DNA of 64,000 bases. It comes from an uncultured Clostridia bacterium (GTDB lineage: Bacteria > Bacillota > Clostridia > TANB77 > CAG-465). The position numbers were made by a program, and so were the translations under genes. Where the stretch lies: assembly GCA_934130325.1 (NCBI GenBank), contig CAKOYA010000001.1, forward strand, positions 1 to 64,000, read 5' to 3'. The notes below the pieces were generated by a model that did no database searches, was not told the origin of the DNA, and saw only the letters and a program-made list of their open reading frames with translations. Of the stretch, positions 49,805 to 59,128 are shown piece after piece (positions within the stretch are counted from its first letter, which is position 1; every line of letters starts with the position of its first letter).

Positions 49805-49833
49805 ATTATAAAACTTTTGTTTGCTTTTGTCAA
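49805..49833 (-). promoter_or_regulatory. Consensus promoter of the Panacea operon
   Basis: TTGACA (49833-49828), 17-bp spacer, TATAAT (49810-49805) on the minus strand. 49834-50040 holds no gene. Confidence 0.85.
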
Positions 49834-50040
49834 TAATTTCTATCTTTTTCTTATATATTCTTTATAATATGGTCTGTTTCCTATTACATTATAACATAAT
49901 GCTTCATAAAATCAATAATTCTTAACTAAATTTTTATATAATTTATATTCTTTTAACCATTACTTACATCTAAAATATAATAATCTTATAATATACAAAA
50001 ATGTCATTTTTTATTGATAAATCAACCTTTGTAATTTAGT

Positions 50041-50107
50041 AAGAGATAAGAAGAGCTTTTATCAAAATCAATTCAACCTCAGAAGTTTCAATACTTCCGA
50101 GGTTTTT
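50041..50107 (+). repeat. Right end repeat (attR-like), second rpsI terminator
   Basis: AAGAGATAA, AGCTTTTATCAAAA, AACCTCAGAAGTTTCAA and CTTCCGAGGTTTTT match the rpsI 3' end with a handful of substitutions. There is no rpsI coding sequence before it, so it is a displaced copy. The next ~110 bp up to 50215 holds no gene. Confidence 0.7.
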
Positions 50108-50216
50108 ATTTTTGCTTGCCCTTTAAATTTAGTAAAAGGTACTATTTTATTATTGTATTATTCAAAACCTCGAAAATTTTAATATTTTACTTAAAATATT
50201 AGATTTATATACAAAA

Positions 50217-50242
50217 TATCCAGTTCAACTATGAACTGGATA
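50217..50242 (-). terminator. Terminator after the 163-aa gene, copy 1
   Basis: TATCCAGTTCA (50217-50227) / TGAACTGGATA (50232-50242); the minus-strand tail is TTTTG. The second copy is at 52078-52103. Confidence 0.8.
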
Positions 50243-50253
50243 TTTTCCGTTAC

Positions 50254-50745
50254 TTAATTAAGTAAATATTTTTTTACTAGCGCCTTAGAAAGCGCCATTT
50301 GAGATTTTTTTGTAAACACAAATTTGTTTTTTATATCTCCTCCGGTTTCAAATTCCATACCAATCAAAATTTCAACGATTTTAGCATTTATCATTTTCAT
50401 ACCCATTGGATCTTCTGGGTACTGATTTATGACCATGTACGGAGTTATATTAAAATCGTCATATATATGATGGTTGTCAATTTTACAAAACGCAAATCCT
50501 GCCATCACAATGTCCTCAAGAGTATTGTTATAAGTAGGATCAATATCCTTTATGTCAAGCACATCAAATGCTATTCGTACCTGACACCTATTAAGTGAAT
50601 AATGCGGATCATAGCATACCCTCATTGTTCCTATTAATTCCCTTGATTCTTTGCTAAATATCTCCAAATAAACTACAGGTGGAACGTCCTTTGGACGATC
50701 GATACACTCTACTGATAAGTAGATTTTTCCGAAGTGGTTTAACAT
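50254..50745 (-). CDS. Unrecognised 163-aa protein, copy 1
   Basis: Start ATG 50745 (AAGGAG about 11 nt upstream; an earlier TTG overlaps the ribosome site). Soluble. Visible: SVECIDRPKDVPPVVYLEIF, CQVRIAFDVLDIKDIDP, and basic C-terminus SKALVKKYLL. No known domain. Product identical to the second copy. It has its own consensus promoter and terminator. Confidence 0.75.
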   Translation of the reverse strand: MLNHFGKIYLSVECIDRPKDVPPVVYLEIFSKESRELIGTMRVCYDPHYSLNRCQVRIAFDVLDIKDIDPTYNNTLEDIVMAGFAFCKIDNHHIYDDFNITPYMVINQYPEDPMGMKMINAKIVEILIGMEFETGGDIKNKFVFTKKSQMALSKALVKKYLLN

Positions 50746-50779
50746 TGCAATCCACTCTCCTTTCAAAAATAATAATTAT

Positions 50780-50808
50780 ATTATATTACGGTAAACTATT
50801 TTTGTCAA
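50780..50808 (-). promoter_or_regulatory. Consensus promoter, 163-aa gene copy 1
   Basis: TTGACA (50808-50803), 17-bp spacer, TATAAT (50785-50780) on the minus strand. Confidence 0.85.
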
Positions 50809-50897
50809 GTATTTTTAAAAAGATCACTAATATTACTGAATTTTTTATAAATAATAAATAGACACTAATTATATAATATAATTAATGTCTACTAATA

Positions 50898-52058
50898 TTA
50901 TTGTTTATTTTGGGTAGTTGTATTAGTAATTGTAGAATCATTTCCAAGTGTAACTTCAATTTCTTGTTCCTTAGACGCTCTAACTATCTTTAATTTTATC
51001 TTATCACCGATTTTTTTAGTATTTTTATACTCATTTAATTTTTCCATAGTTTTTGATTCTTGACCATCAATGGCTATGATAATATCACCCTTTTGAATTC
51101 CTGCTACTGCTGCAGGTGAATTAGCATATATCTGTGCCACATAAACACCTTCTGTTAAATTATTTCTCTTAGCAGTAGTTTCATCAATATCAATTCCACC
51201 TATACCAATATATGGTCTTTCTATCTTTCCTTTTGATATTAATTCGTCAATTACAGTCAGTGCATCATCTGTAGGAATCGCAAATCCTAAGCCTTCAACT
51301 TCTGTAGCTCCAATTTTTACTGTATTTATTCCAATTACCTCACCTGAAGAATTAACTAATGCACCACCACTGTTTCCTGGATTTATAGCGGCATCTGTTT
51401 GTATTAACTTATATGTTCTTCCATCAGTTGTAATCTTCCTATTTAAAGCTGATATATATCCAACTGTTACACTACCAGCAAACTCTTGACCTAATGGATT
51501 ACCTATTGCTACAGCTAATTCTCCAACTTTTAAATCTGAGGATTTACCAATTTTTGCTGCCTTTAATCCTGTTTTATCTATCTTTATAACTGCTAGATCT
51601 GTAGTTTGATCCCCACCAACTATTGTTGCCTCTACTTCCTCATCCGAATTTGGGAAAGTAACAATAACTTTAGCAGTTGAATTGTTAATAGCAGACTCTA
51701 TAACATGATAGTTTGTTATTATATACCCATCTTCCTTATATATTATGCCAGATCCTTCTTCATCAGATTCTGAAAGTGAGCCTAAGATATTTTGTGAAAT
51801 ATAATTTACTTTTACACCCACGATTGATGGGCCTACATTTTCTGCTATTGCTACTACTGGATTTTCTACACTAGCAAATTCATATGATTTTGTTACTGAC
51901 CCATCACTAGTTATCTGATTGGTATTATTGGTTATTTTATTATCAATAGCAACATATGTAACTAAACTACCAAATACTCCTCCTATTAAAGCTATAATCA
52001 ATATGACAACAACACTAGGTCCAGATTTCTTTTCTTTAAACATAATTTTTTCATCCAT
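50898..52058 (-). CDS. htrA: HtrA/DegP-family serine protease with PDZ, copy 1
   Basis: 386 aa. N-terminal membrane anchor (~16-36), trypsin-like protease with His118 (TNYHVI), Asp154 (TTDLAVIKI) and Ser230 (NPGNSGGA), and one C-terminal PDZ domain (~275-370). Membrane-bound protease for misfolded surface proteins. Differs from copy 2 at residue 13 (Gly instead of Val). Only ~20 bp of the original upstream sequence came with the duplication, followed by the terminator of the other copy. This copy may therefore be poorly transcribed. Confidence 0.95.
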   Translation of the reverse strand: MDEKIMFKEKKSGPSVVVILIIALIGGVFGSLVTYVAIDNKITNNTNQITSDGSVTKSYEFASVENPVVAIAENVGPSIVGVKVNYISQNILGSLSESDEEGSGIIYKEDGYIITNYHVIESAINNSTAKVIVTFPNSDEEVEATIVGGDQTTDLAVIKIDKTGLKAAKIGKSSDLKVGELAVAIGNPLGQEFAGSVTVGYISALNRKITTDGRTYKLIQTDAAINPGNSGGALVNSSGEVIGINTVKIGATEVEGLGFAIPTDDALTVIDELISKGKIERPYIGIGGIDIDETTAKRNNLTEGVYVAQIYANSPAAVAGIQKGDIIIAIDGQESKTMEKLNEYKNTKKIGDKIKLKIVRASKEQEIEVTLGNDSTITNTTTQNKQ

Positions 52059-52077
52059 AAAATTATCCCCTCCTACA

Positions 52078-52103
52078 TATCCAGTTCAACTATGAACTGG
52101 ATA
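52078..52103 (-). terminator. Terminator after the 163-aa gene, copy 2
   Basis: Same inverted repeat as copy 1, now standing 20 bp upstream of htrA copy 1. The minus-strand tail is changed to ATGTAGG, so it lacks the U-run and may leak. Confidence 0.65.
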
Positions 52104-52114
52104 TGTTCTGTTAC

Positions 52115-52606
52115 TTAATTAAGTAAATATTTTTTTACTAGCGCCTTAGAAAGCGCCATTTGAGATTTTTTTGTAAACACAAATTTGTTTTTTATATCTC
52201 CTCCGGTTTCAAATTCCATACCAATCAAAATTTCAACGATTTTAGCATTTATCATTTTCATACCCATTGGATCTTCTGGGTACTGATTTATGACCATGTA
52301 CGGAGTTATATTAAAATCGTCATATATATGATGGTTGTCAATTTTACAAAACGCAAATCCTGCCATCACAATGTCCTCAAGAGTATTGTTATAAGTAGGA
52401 TCAATATCCTTTATGTCAAGCACATCAAATGCTATTCGTACCTGACACCTATTAAGTGAATAATGCGGATCATAGCATACCCTCATTGTTCCTATTAATT
52501 CCCTTGATTCTTTGCTAAATATCTCCAAATAAACTACAGGTGGAACGTCCTTTGGACGATCGATACACTCTACTGATAAGTAGATTTTTCCGAAGTGGTT
52601 TAACAT
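52115..52606 (-). CDS. Unrecognised 163-aa protein, copy 2
   Basis: Product identical to the copy at 50254-50745, with the same start reasoning and ribosome site. The flanking terminator has lost its U-tract because of the duplication junction. Confidence 0.75.
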   Translation of the reverse strand: MLNHFGKIYLSVECIDRPKDVPPVVYLEIFSKESRELIGTMRVCYDPHYSLNRCQVRIAFDVLDIKDIDPTYNNTLEDIVMAGFAFCKIDNHHIYDDFNITPYMVINQYPEDPMGMKMINAKIVEILIGMEFETGGDIKNKFVFTKKSQMALSKALVKKYLLN

Positions 52607-52640
52607 TGCAATCCACTCTCCTTTCAAAAATAATAATTAT

Positions 52641-52669
52641 ATTATATTACGGTAAACTATTTTTGTCAA
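52641..52669 (-). promoter_or_regulatory. Consensus promoter, 163-aa gene copy 2
   Basis: Same TTGACA-17-TATAAT as copy 1, shifted by 1861 bp. Confidence 0.85.
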
Positions 52670-52758
52670 GTATTTTTAAAAAGATCACTAATATTACTGA
52701 ATTTTTTATAAATAATAAATAGACACTAATTATATAATATAATTAATGTCTACTAATA

Positions 52759-53919
52759 TTATTGTTTATTTTGGGTAGTTGTATTAGTAATTGTAGAATC
52801 ATTTCCAAGTGTAACTTCAATTTCTTGTTCCTTAGACGCTCTAACTATCTTTAATTTTATCTTATCACCGATTTTTTTAGTATTTTTATACTCATTTAAT
52901 TTTTCCATAGTTTTTGATTCTTGACCATCAATGGCTATGATAATATCACCCTTTTGAATTCCTGCTACTGCTGCAGGTGAATTAGCATATATCTGTGCCA
53001 CATAAACACCTTCTGTTAAATTATTTCTCTTAGCAGTAGTTTCATCAATATCAATTCCACCTATACCAATATATGGTCTTTCTATCTTTCCTTTTGATAT
53101 TAATTCGTCAATTACAGTCAGTGCATCATCTGTAGGAATCGCAAATCCTAAGCCTTCAACTTCTGTAGCTCCAATTTTTACTGTATTTATTCCAATTACC
53201 TCACCTGAAGAATTAACTAATGCACCACCACTGTTTCCTGGATTTATAGCGGCATCTGTTTGTATTAACTTATATGTTCTTCCATCAGTTGTAATCTTCC
53301 TATTTAAAGCTGATATATATCCAACTGTTACACTACCAGCAAACTCTTGACCTAATGGATTACCTATTGCTACAGCTAATTCTCCAACTTTTAAATCTGA
53401 GGATTTACCAATTTTTGCTGCCTTTAATCCTGTTTTATCTATCTTTATAACTGCTAGATCTGTAGTTTGATCCCCACCAACTATTGTTGCCTCTACTTCC
53501 TCATCCGAATTTGGGAAAGTAACAATAACTTTAGCAGTTGAATTGTTAATAGCAGACTCTATAACATGATAGTTTGTTATTATATACCCATCTTCCTTAT
53601 ATATTATGCCAGATCCTTCTTCATCAGATTCTGAAAGTGAGCCTAAGATATTTTGTGAAATATAATTTACTTTTACACCCACGATTGATGGGCCTACATT
53701 TTCTGCTATTGCTACTACTGGATTTTCTACACTAGCAAATTCATATGATTTTGTTACTGACCCATCACTAGTTATCTGATTGGTATTATTGGTTATTTTA
53801 TTATCAATAGCAACATATGTAACTAAACTACCAAATACTCCTCCTATTAAAGCTATAATTAATATGACAACAACACTAGGTACAGACTTCTTTTCTTTAA
53901 ACATAATTTTTTCATCCAT
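52759..53919 (-). CDS. htrA: HtrA/DegP-family serine protease with PDZ, copy 2
   Basis: 386 aa, same anchor, catalytic triad and PDZ as copy 1, with Val13. It lies 14 bp after the flavoprotein gene behind a GGAGGGG site, so it is probably the expressed, ancestral copy in a transcript with the PLP lyase and flavoprotein genes. Confidence 0.95.
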   Translation of the reverse strand: MDEKIMFKEKKSVPSVVVILIIALIGGVFGSLVTYVAIDNKITNNTNQITSDGSVTKSYEFASVENPVVAIAENVGPSIVGVKVNYISQNILGSLSESDEEGSGIIYKEDGYIITNYHVIESAINNSTAKVIVTFPNSDEEVEATIVGGDQTTDLAVIKIDKTGLKAAKIGKSSDLKVGELAVAIGNPLGQEFAGSVTVGYISALNRKITTDGRTYKLIQTDAAINPGNSGGALVNSSGEVIGINTVKIGATEVEGLGFAIPTDDALTVIDELISKGKIERPYIGIGGIDIDETTAKRNNLTEGVYVAQIYANSPAAVAGIQKGDIIIAIDGQESKTMEKLNEYKNTKKIGDKIKLKIVRASKEQEIEVTLGNDSTITNTTTQNKQ

Positions 53920-53933
53920 AAAATTATCCCCTC

Positions 53934-55187
53934 CTACATTTCATTATTACTACCTGCAGCCACAGCTGTAGAGAATGCTATTTGCAGATTATATCCACCT
54001 GTATAGGCATCAATGTCTAAAACCTCTCCTGCAAAATATAAATTTTTTATAATCTTCGATTCCATCGTCTTAGGATTTACTTCCTTAACATTAATACCTC
54101 CACATGTTATAATTGCAAATTCTAGTGGCATTAAGTTATTTATCTTAATTGTTAAACTTTTTATACATTTTACTAACCTTTTTCTTTCTTCTTTAGTTAT
54201 TTGATGCACTTTCTTATTTTCCTCAATACCAGACATAATTATAATTTGCGGTATAAGTTTTTGAGGTAGCAAATCATTTAAACTATTTTTAAATTCCTTA
54301 TTTGAATTCTTATCAAAATCCCTGCAAATTCTCTTATCTAACGTTTTTTCATCTAAAGCTGGTTTTAAATCTATAATCGCACATATTTTACCCTGCTTTA
54401 ATTTTTCAGAAACATTATCATACCTATTTAATATACTACTTGAACTCAAAACAACAGGTCCAGTTATTCCAAAATGTGCAAACATTAATTCACCAAAATC
54501 TTCATAAATATTCTTTTTTATATCCAAATCAAACAAACTGTATCTTATATTTTTAAGAGTCAAGCCTTGTAATTTTTTACATATACTATCACTACTTTTT
54601 AAAGGTACTAACCCTGGCAATAATTTTTCAATACTATGCCCAACATTCTTAGAAATTGTATATCCATCACCTGTACTACCAGTTGTAGAATAACTCATAC
54701 CACCAGTCGCTAATATACATTTTTCACAATATATTTTTTCACCATTATCAAGTTTTACTCCAATCAAAGAATTTTCGTTTAAAATAATGTTAGCAACACT
54801 AGAATTAAATAAAATTTTGACTCTTTGTTGTTTTAATTTTTCTTTTAGAGCGCTTACTACCTCATTTGCATCATCTGATACTGGAAATACCCTATTTCCA
54901 CGTTCAATTTTAGTTTTTACACCAAGTTTCTCGAAAAAATCTATAGTATCGTTGTTATCAAAATTATTAAAGCTACTATATAAAAATCTATAGTTCTTAA
55001 CAACATTATTTTTAAAATCTTCTGAATCACCAGCAAAAGTTAAATTACAACGACCTTTTCCAGTTATTTTTAACTTATTTCCAAGACTATCTGTTTTTTC
55101 TATTAACAATACATCATTTCCTTGGGTAGAAGCAGTAATAGCTGCCATCATCCCAGCTGCTCCACCCCCTATTACAATAACTTTCAT
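53934..55187 (-). CDS. FAD-dependent oxidoreductase, HI0933/BaiN family
   Basis: 417 aa. FAD-binding VIGGGAAGMMAAI, KLKITGKGRCNLTF (family mark), ATGGMSYSTTGSTGDGY and a C-terminal FAGEVLDIDAYTGGYNLQIAFS. Cytoplasmic flavoprotein; substrate not known. Its ATG directly follows the stop codon of the PLP lyase (TAAATG). Confidence 0.92.
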   Translation of the reverse strand: MKVIVIGGGAAGMMAAITASTQGNDVLLIEKTDSLGNKLKITGKGRCNLTFAGDSEDFKNNVVKNYRFLYSSFNNFDNNDTIDFFEKLGVKTKIERGNRVFPVSDDANEVVSALKEKLKQQRVKILFNSSVANIILNENSLIGVKLDNGEKIYCEKCILATGGMSYSTTGSTGDGYTISKNVGHSIEKLLPGLVPLKSSDSICKKLQGLTLKNIRYSLFDLDIKKNIYEDFGELMFAHFGITGPVVLSSSSILNRYDNVSEKLKQGKICAIIDLKPALDEKTLDKRICRDFDKNSNKEFKNSLNDLLPQKLIPQIIIMSGIEENKKVHQITKEERKRLVKCIKSLTIKINNLMPLEFAIITCGGINVKEVNPKTMESKIIKNLYFAGEVLDIDAYTGGYNLQIAFSTAVAAGSNNEM

Positions 55188-56453
55188 TTACATATCACCT
55201 AGTATTTTATTAGCTGCAACACAAATAGCAATTTTTGCTGATTCATAAGTAAGACCTCCCTGCATATATGCTACATAGGGCTCTCTTATAGGGCTATCAG
55301 CAGAAAGTTCAATTGATGCACCATCAATAAATGTACCTGCAGCCATTATTATTTGATCAGAATAACCTGGCATATCCCATGGATACGGCGTTACATGACT
55401 ATCTACTGGGCTAGCAGCTTGTATTCCCTGTATAAATTTAATGAGTAATTCTTTATTATTTAATTTCACAGCTTGAATTATATCACCACGTTTTTCACTA
55501 AATTTTGGATATACTTCAAAACCAAGTTTAGACAATAAACTTGAAGCAAATATTGCAGACTTTAAAGCATTTTTTACAATACTTGGAGCCATAAACAAAC
55601 CTTGTAAAATATTCCTGTTTTGTCCCAAAGTAGCTCCACATTCTTTTCCAATTCCTGGACAAGTTAAAGTCTCAGCACACAATTTTATTAGTTCCTTTTT
55701 TCCGCAAATATATGCTCCTGTTTCACAAAGTCCTCCACCTATATTTTTTATCAAACTTCCACATACAATATCTGCACCCACTTCAGTTGGTTCTTTTTTT
55801 TCTACAAACTCCCCATAACAATTATCTACCATAATTATTACAGATTTATCCACTTTTCTAATTTCATTTATTATATCTTCTATATCTTCTATATATAGTG
55901 ACTTTCTTAATGCATATCCCTTAGAACGCTGAATGTGAATTAATTTTACATTGTTATTTTTTAAATATTTAATTATATTTTCGGTATCAAAGTTTCCATC
56001 TTGATTTAAATCTATTTGACTATATTTAACACCAAAATTTTTTAAAGATAAACTACTTTCATTTATCCCGATAACTTCACATAAAGTGTCATACGGTTTA
56101 CCAGATATTGCCAATAACTCGTCTCCAGGCATAAGTAATGCTTTAAGAACTGTTGCTATTGCATGGGTACCATTTACAAATTGTACTCTTACTAAGCTAT
56201 CCTCAGTATCAAAAATTCTTGAATATATTTTTTCAATAACTTCTCTCCCTGGATCATCATATCCATATCCAGTTGTTTTACCAAAATGCATTCCTGACAC
56301 CTGGAATTCATTAAAAGCCTTCATAACTTTAGCCTGATTATATAATGATATGTTATCAATATTATAGAAAGTATCTTTTATTTCAACCTCAGCATACTTA
56401 GCATTTAAAACAATGTTATCTGATAAATTATATAATTTAGAAACTTCATCCAT
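55188..56453 (-). CDS. PLP-dependent methionine gamma-lyase-family protein
   Basis: 421 aa, the 'aluminium resistance' COG4100 family. Fold-type I: TGYGYDDPGREVIEKIY, VQFVNGTHAIATVLKALL, IIMVDNCYGEF (PLP-binding Asp) and SLIKNIGGG (Lys Schiff base). C-terminal substrate-binding IREPYVAYMQGGLTYESA. Actual substrate uncertain; the family name does not prove methionine lyase activity. First gene of the transcript with the flavoprotein and htrA. Confidence 0.88.
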   Translation of the reverse strand: MDEVSKLYNLSDNIVLNAKYAEVEIKDTFYNIDNISLYNQAKVMKAFNEFQVSGMHFGKTTGYGYDDPGREVIEKIYSRIFDTEDSLVRVQFVNGTHAIATVLKALLMPGDELLAISGKPYDTLCEVIGINESSLSLKNFGVKYSQIDLNQDGNFDTENIIKYLKNNNVKLIHIQRSKGYALRKSLYIEDIEDIINEIRKVDKSVIIMVDNCYGEFVEKKEPTEVGADIVCGSLIKNIGGGLCETGAYICGKKELIKLCAETLTCPGIGKECGATLGQNRNILQGLFMAPSIVKNALKSAIFASSLLSKLGFEVYPKFSEKRGDIIQAVKLNNKELLIKFIQGIQAASPVDSHVTPYPWDMPGYSDQIIMAAGTFIDGASIELSADSPIREPYVAYMQGGLTYESAKIAICVAANKILGDM

Positions 56454-56638
56454 ACCAAATCACCAGTTATATTATAGCACAATATTTACACTTTTTGAAT
56501 AAAATGTATTTAATTTCACTAAATTTTCACTCCTATCTTATTTTTAACATAATTATATATACATTACAAATTATACTAGAAAAATTTAATATATTATTTT
56601 TTTATACCATATTGTAAAATTATATTGGGGGTATTTTT

Positions 56639-56824
56639 ATGGCAATAAGTCTTAATTACAAAAAGCAAAAAGTTAAAGCTAGTTATAAATCACTATACTT
56701 AAAAGATGAATTAATTGAAAAAGTAGACAAAATTGCTAAAATAAATGATTCAACTTTTAATGGAGTAGTAACAAATATGATAGAGTATTGTGTTGAAAAT
56801 GAAACTAAGCTTAAAGAGAAATAA
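56639..56824 (+). CDS. Ribbon-helix-helix DNA-binding protein
   Basis: 61 aa. A short basic strand (KQKVKASYKSLYL), then two helices (KDELIEKVDKIAKIN and FNGVVTNMIEYCVEN), the Arc/CopG pattern. GGGGG serves as the ribosome site. Likely a small repressor; targets unknown. Divergent from the PLP lyase gene, which it could regulate. The 185-bp gap before it contains no clear operator. Confidence 0.75.
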   Translation: MAISLNYKKQKVKASYKSLYLKDELIEKVDKIAKINDSTFNGVVTNMIEYCVENETKLKEK

Positions 56825-56826
56825 GA

Positions 56827-56860
56827 AAAAGATGCCTAGTAAACTAATCTAGACATCTTT
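56827..56860. terminator. Terminator between RHH gene and DUF1292 gene
   Basis: AAAGATG-CCTAG and CTAGA-CATCTTT stem, T-run CTTATTTTTT to the right and A-run to the left; works for both convergent genes. Confidence 0.75.
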
Positions 56861-56868
56861 CTTATTTT

Positions 56869-57237
56869 TTACTCTTCATCTAAAGAATCTAATTCTTGTT
56901 GTTGTTTTACAAATCTATCAAATACAGCTTTACCAACTTCATCATCAGTTACTGTATCGTAAACTTCTTCGCCATTTTCTTGTTTTATTTCAAGAATAAC
57001 AACTTCAACGTCCTCTTTTTCCTCTTCAGAAGCCTCACTTACGATTAAATACTCTTTTTCGTCATCCATAACAACAATATCAACTATCTCAAATTGAACA
57101 TCGTTGCCATCTTCATCAGTAAGAGTAATTACTGGACTAAAGTCATCAGGTAATTCAAAATCTCCGTGATCATGACCGCATCCTGCACAACTAGCACAAT
57201 TTGATGCACAATCATTTATTTCATGTTTATTATCCAT
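56869..57237 (-). CDS. DUF1292 protein with Cys/His-rich N-terminus
   Basis: 122 aa. The N-terminal NDCASNCASCAGCGHDHG may bind metal. DUF1292 core VITLTDEDGNDVQFEIVDI, then an acidic tail. Found with ireB-ruvX in many Clostridia; function unknown. 74 bp after ruvX. Confidence 0.88.
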   Translation of the reverse strand: MDNKHEINDCASNCASCAGCGHDHGDFELPDDFSPVITLTDEDGNDVQFEIVDIVVMDDEKEYLIVSEASEEEKEDVEVVILEIKQENGEEVYDTVTDDEVGKAVFDRFVKQQQELDSLDEE

Positions 57238-57311
57238 TTTTTTCCTCCTAAACTTATTATGCTATATATTATACACTAATAATCAAAATTTGTATATAGC
57301 TTTTCTTAAAT

Positions 57312-57737
57312 TCATACATTATTCCTTTTAATTTTTTCTAAATATCCTTCTAATATATAAACAGCTGCTAATTTATCTGCATAAGTATTTTTTTTCTTCT
57401 GAGATATATTTAACTCTCTCATTGTTCTATAAGCAGACACTGTAGTAAGTCTTTCATCCCACTTTTCCACATTTTCCACAAATTCATTTAATTTTGGTAT
57501 AAGAGTATCTACAGTTTGTGCTTTTAAAGATAAACTACCATCCATATTTTTAGGATACCCAATCACTATAGTACCGATATTATACTTTGATACTACATCT
57601 TTTATTCCCCTAAAAAAGTTTTTTATGCTATTATTTATCACCAATGTATCTAAACCTTGGGCAGTTATTCCTAAAGAATCAGATACAGCCAATCCTACCC
57701 TAACTTCCCCATAATCAATCGCCAATATTCTTTTCAT
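57312..57737 (-). CDS. ruvX: Holliday-junction resolvase-like protein RuvX/YqgF
   Basis: 141 aa from ATG 57737; a GTG three codons upstream overlaps the ireB stop (TAGTG) and is the alternative. RNase H fold: ILAIDYGEVRVGLAVSD, IVIGYPKNMDGS, WDERLTTVSAYRTM. YqgF also processes pre-16S rRNA. Follows ireB. Confidence 0.92.
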   Translation of the reverse strand: MKRILAIDYGEVRVGLAVSDSLGITAQGLDTLVINNSIKNFFRGIKDVVSKYNIGTIVIGYPKNMDGSLSLKAQTVDTLIPKLNEFVENVEKWDERLTTVSAYRTMRELNISQKKKNTYADKLAAVYILEGYLEKIKRNNV

Positions 57738-57745
57738 ATTTTCCA

Positions 57746-57991
57746 CTAAATATCCAAATATTTTTTTATCATTTCTTGTAATAAATCATCTCTTTCAATT
57801 TTACAAATCATTGCTCTTGCATTTTGATGAGATGTTATATACGTAGGGTCACCAGATAATATATATCCAATAATTTGGCTTACAGGTTCATATCCTTTAT
57901 CTTTAAGAGCAGAAACAACCTGTTCCATTATTTCCTTCACTCTTTTTGATTCATCTTTTTGTGGTGTAAAAACAGTTGTATTTTGATCCAT
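57746..57991 (-). CDS. ireB: IreB-family regulatory phosphoprotein
   Basis: 81 aa from ATG 57991 (AAGGAG 8 nt upstream). QNTTVFTPQKDESKRVKEI and SQIIGYILSGDPTYITSHQ are the UPF0297 signature. In Enterococcus it is the substrate of the PASTA kinase IreK (Thr residues near the N-terminus). alaS, its common neighbour, is not here. Confidence 0.92.
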   Translation of the reverse strand: MDQNTTVFTPQKDESKRVKEIMEQVVSALKDKGYEPVSQIIGYILSGDPTYITSHQNARAMICKIERDDLLQEMIKKYLDI

Positions 57992-58031
57992 TAAAATCAC
58001 TCCTTTTTTTATAAAATTACTATATAATATT

Positions 58032-59102
58032 TTAAACTATTTTTATTGTATTTACATTTTTCATCCAATCCATTTGTGACATAGTTTTTTGAATTTCTTT
58101 TTCTAAGTTATTTTGTTTCCTTAAAGTATGTATTAAAATTTTTGTATCTACCTTAACCTTTTTATCGCTTTCATATTCATATATTTTCTTATATTTTGAC
58201 AGTAATCTTTCAATATTAGGTTGAATAGTTTCTGCAGTTTGATTTTTTACAAATATTATAAAACGTAAACCACTAAATCTAACATAAATATTGTCCTCAC
58301 CTAATATTTCCTTAGTAGCATTTGCTAATTTTACTAATAATAAATTTCCAATATTTCTTCCATATTTTTCATTAATTTCTGGTAAATTATCTAGCCTTAC
58401 AACTATCATAGCTGAATTTTTATATGGCATTAATAGTTTTCTAACATTTGCATACAAATATACGTTATTATAGAAATCAGTTTGTGAATCAATTATATTA
58501 GCAGTTTCAAATGTATGTTGAAACTCAATATTTTCTATAAAATTAGCTATATTACTTTTTAATTCAATTAAATCATCATTTGCGATCTTTTCTAAGTTGT
58601 TTTCACTTGTTTCCTCAAAAAGTATAAATCCCAAAAAATTACTTTCAAAATATATCGGGATAAATAAAGCAGAAGTAATACCTCTTTCTATCGCGCTTTT
58701 ATAAAGTAAATTTTTTCCTCTTTCTGCAACTATATACTTACTATTATCTTTTGATACATTATTTTTAAATACCTTATCATAAGCTACTTCTTTTATAGAA
58801 TTTACATATTCTTTTTCCACATTACTTGCCTTAACTTCAAAATTATATCCATCATATATACATATACTTGAATACTTTATTTTTAATTTCGAAATAAATG
58901 TATTGTTAAGAGCAACTATTTTATCGCTAGCTTTTACATCTAAACTCATTATATTAATCATATCTTTTAAAATAAAATTATATACTTCATCAAAATGATT
59001 TGTACACTTTCCCAATTTTTTCTTGTAATCAAAATCTACAAGAAGAATTAATATAATAAGAACTAAAATTAGAAGTAATAAAATACATACTAAATAATTC
59101 AT
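58032..59102 (-). CDS. Membrane protein with GAF and degenerate GGDEF domains
   Basis: 356 aa. One N-terminal membrane helix (~3-22), GAF-like domain (~45-190), GGDEF-like fold (~205-350) in which the active-site motif is replaced by SGLRF, so no diguanylate cyclase activity is expected. It may act as a receptor or scaffold. 26 bp after the TadZ-like ATPase gene, likely the same transcript. Confidence 0.75.
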   Translation of the reverse strand: MNYLVCILLLLILVLIILILLVDFDYKKKLGKCTNHFDEVYNFILKDMINIMSLDVKASDKIVALNNTFISKLKIKYSSICIYDGYNFEVKASNVEKEYVNSIKEVAYDKVFKNNVSKDNSKYIVAERGKNLLYKSAIERGITSALFIPIYFESNFLGFILFEETSENNLEKIANDDLIELKSNIANFIENIEFQHTFETANIIDSQTDFYNNVYLYANVRKLLMPYKNSAMIVVRLDNLPEINEKYGRNIGNLLLVKLANATKEILGEDNIYVRFSGLRFIIFVKNQTAETIQPNIERLLSKYKKIYEYESDKKVKVDTKILIHTLRKQNNLEKEIQKTMSQMDWMKNVNTIKIV

Positions 59103-59128
59103 TCTTAATTCCTTTCATCATTTGTTGT

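Larger units (their letters stand above)
50216..52076 (-). repeat. Tandem duplication, copy 1 (1861-bp unit)
   Basis: Contains terminator, 163-aa gene, promoter and htrA. Identical to copy 2 except for two substitutions in the first ~35 bp and three in the last ~80 bp that I could see. The junction at 52077-52078 shares only AT. Confidence 0.93.
52077..53939 (-). repeat. Tandem duplication, copy 2
   Basis: Second copy of the 1861-bp unit, joined to the upstream flavoprotein gene and so keeping the ancestral 5' context. Confidence 0.93.

Noticed and set aside
50679..52722. Plus-strand small frames inside the duplicated unit
   Set aside because: Shadows of the 163-aa gene and its promoter region; they are duplicated only because the DNA is.
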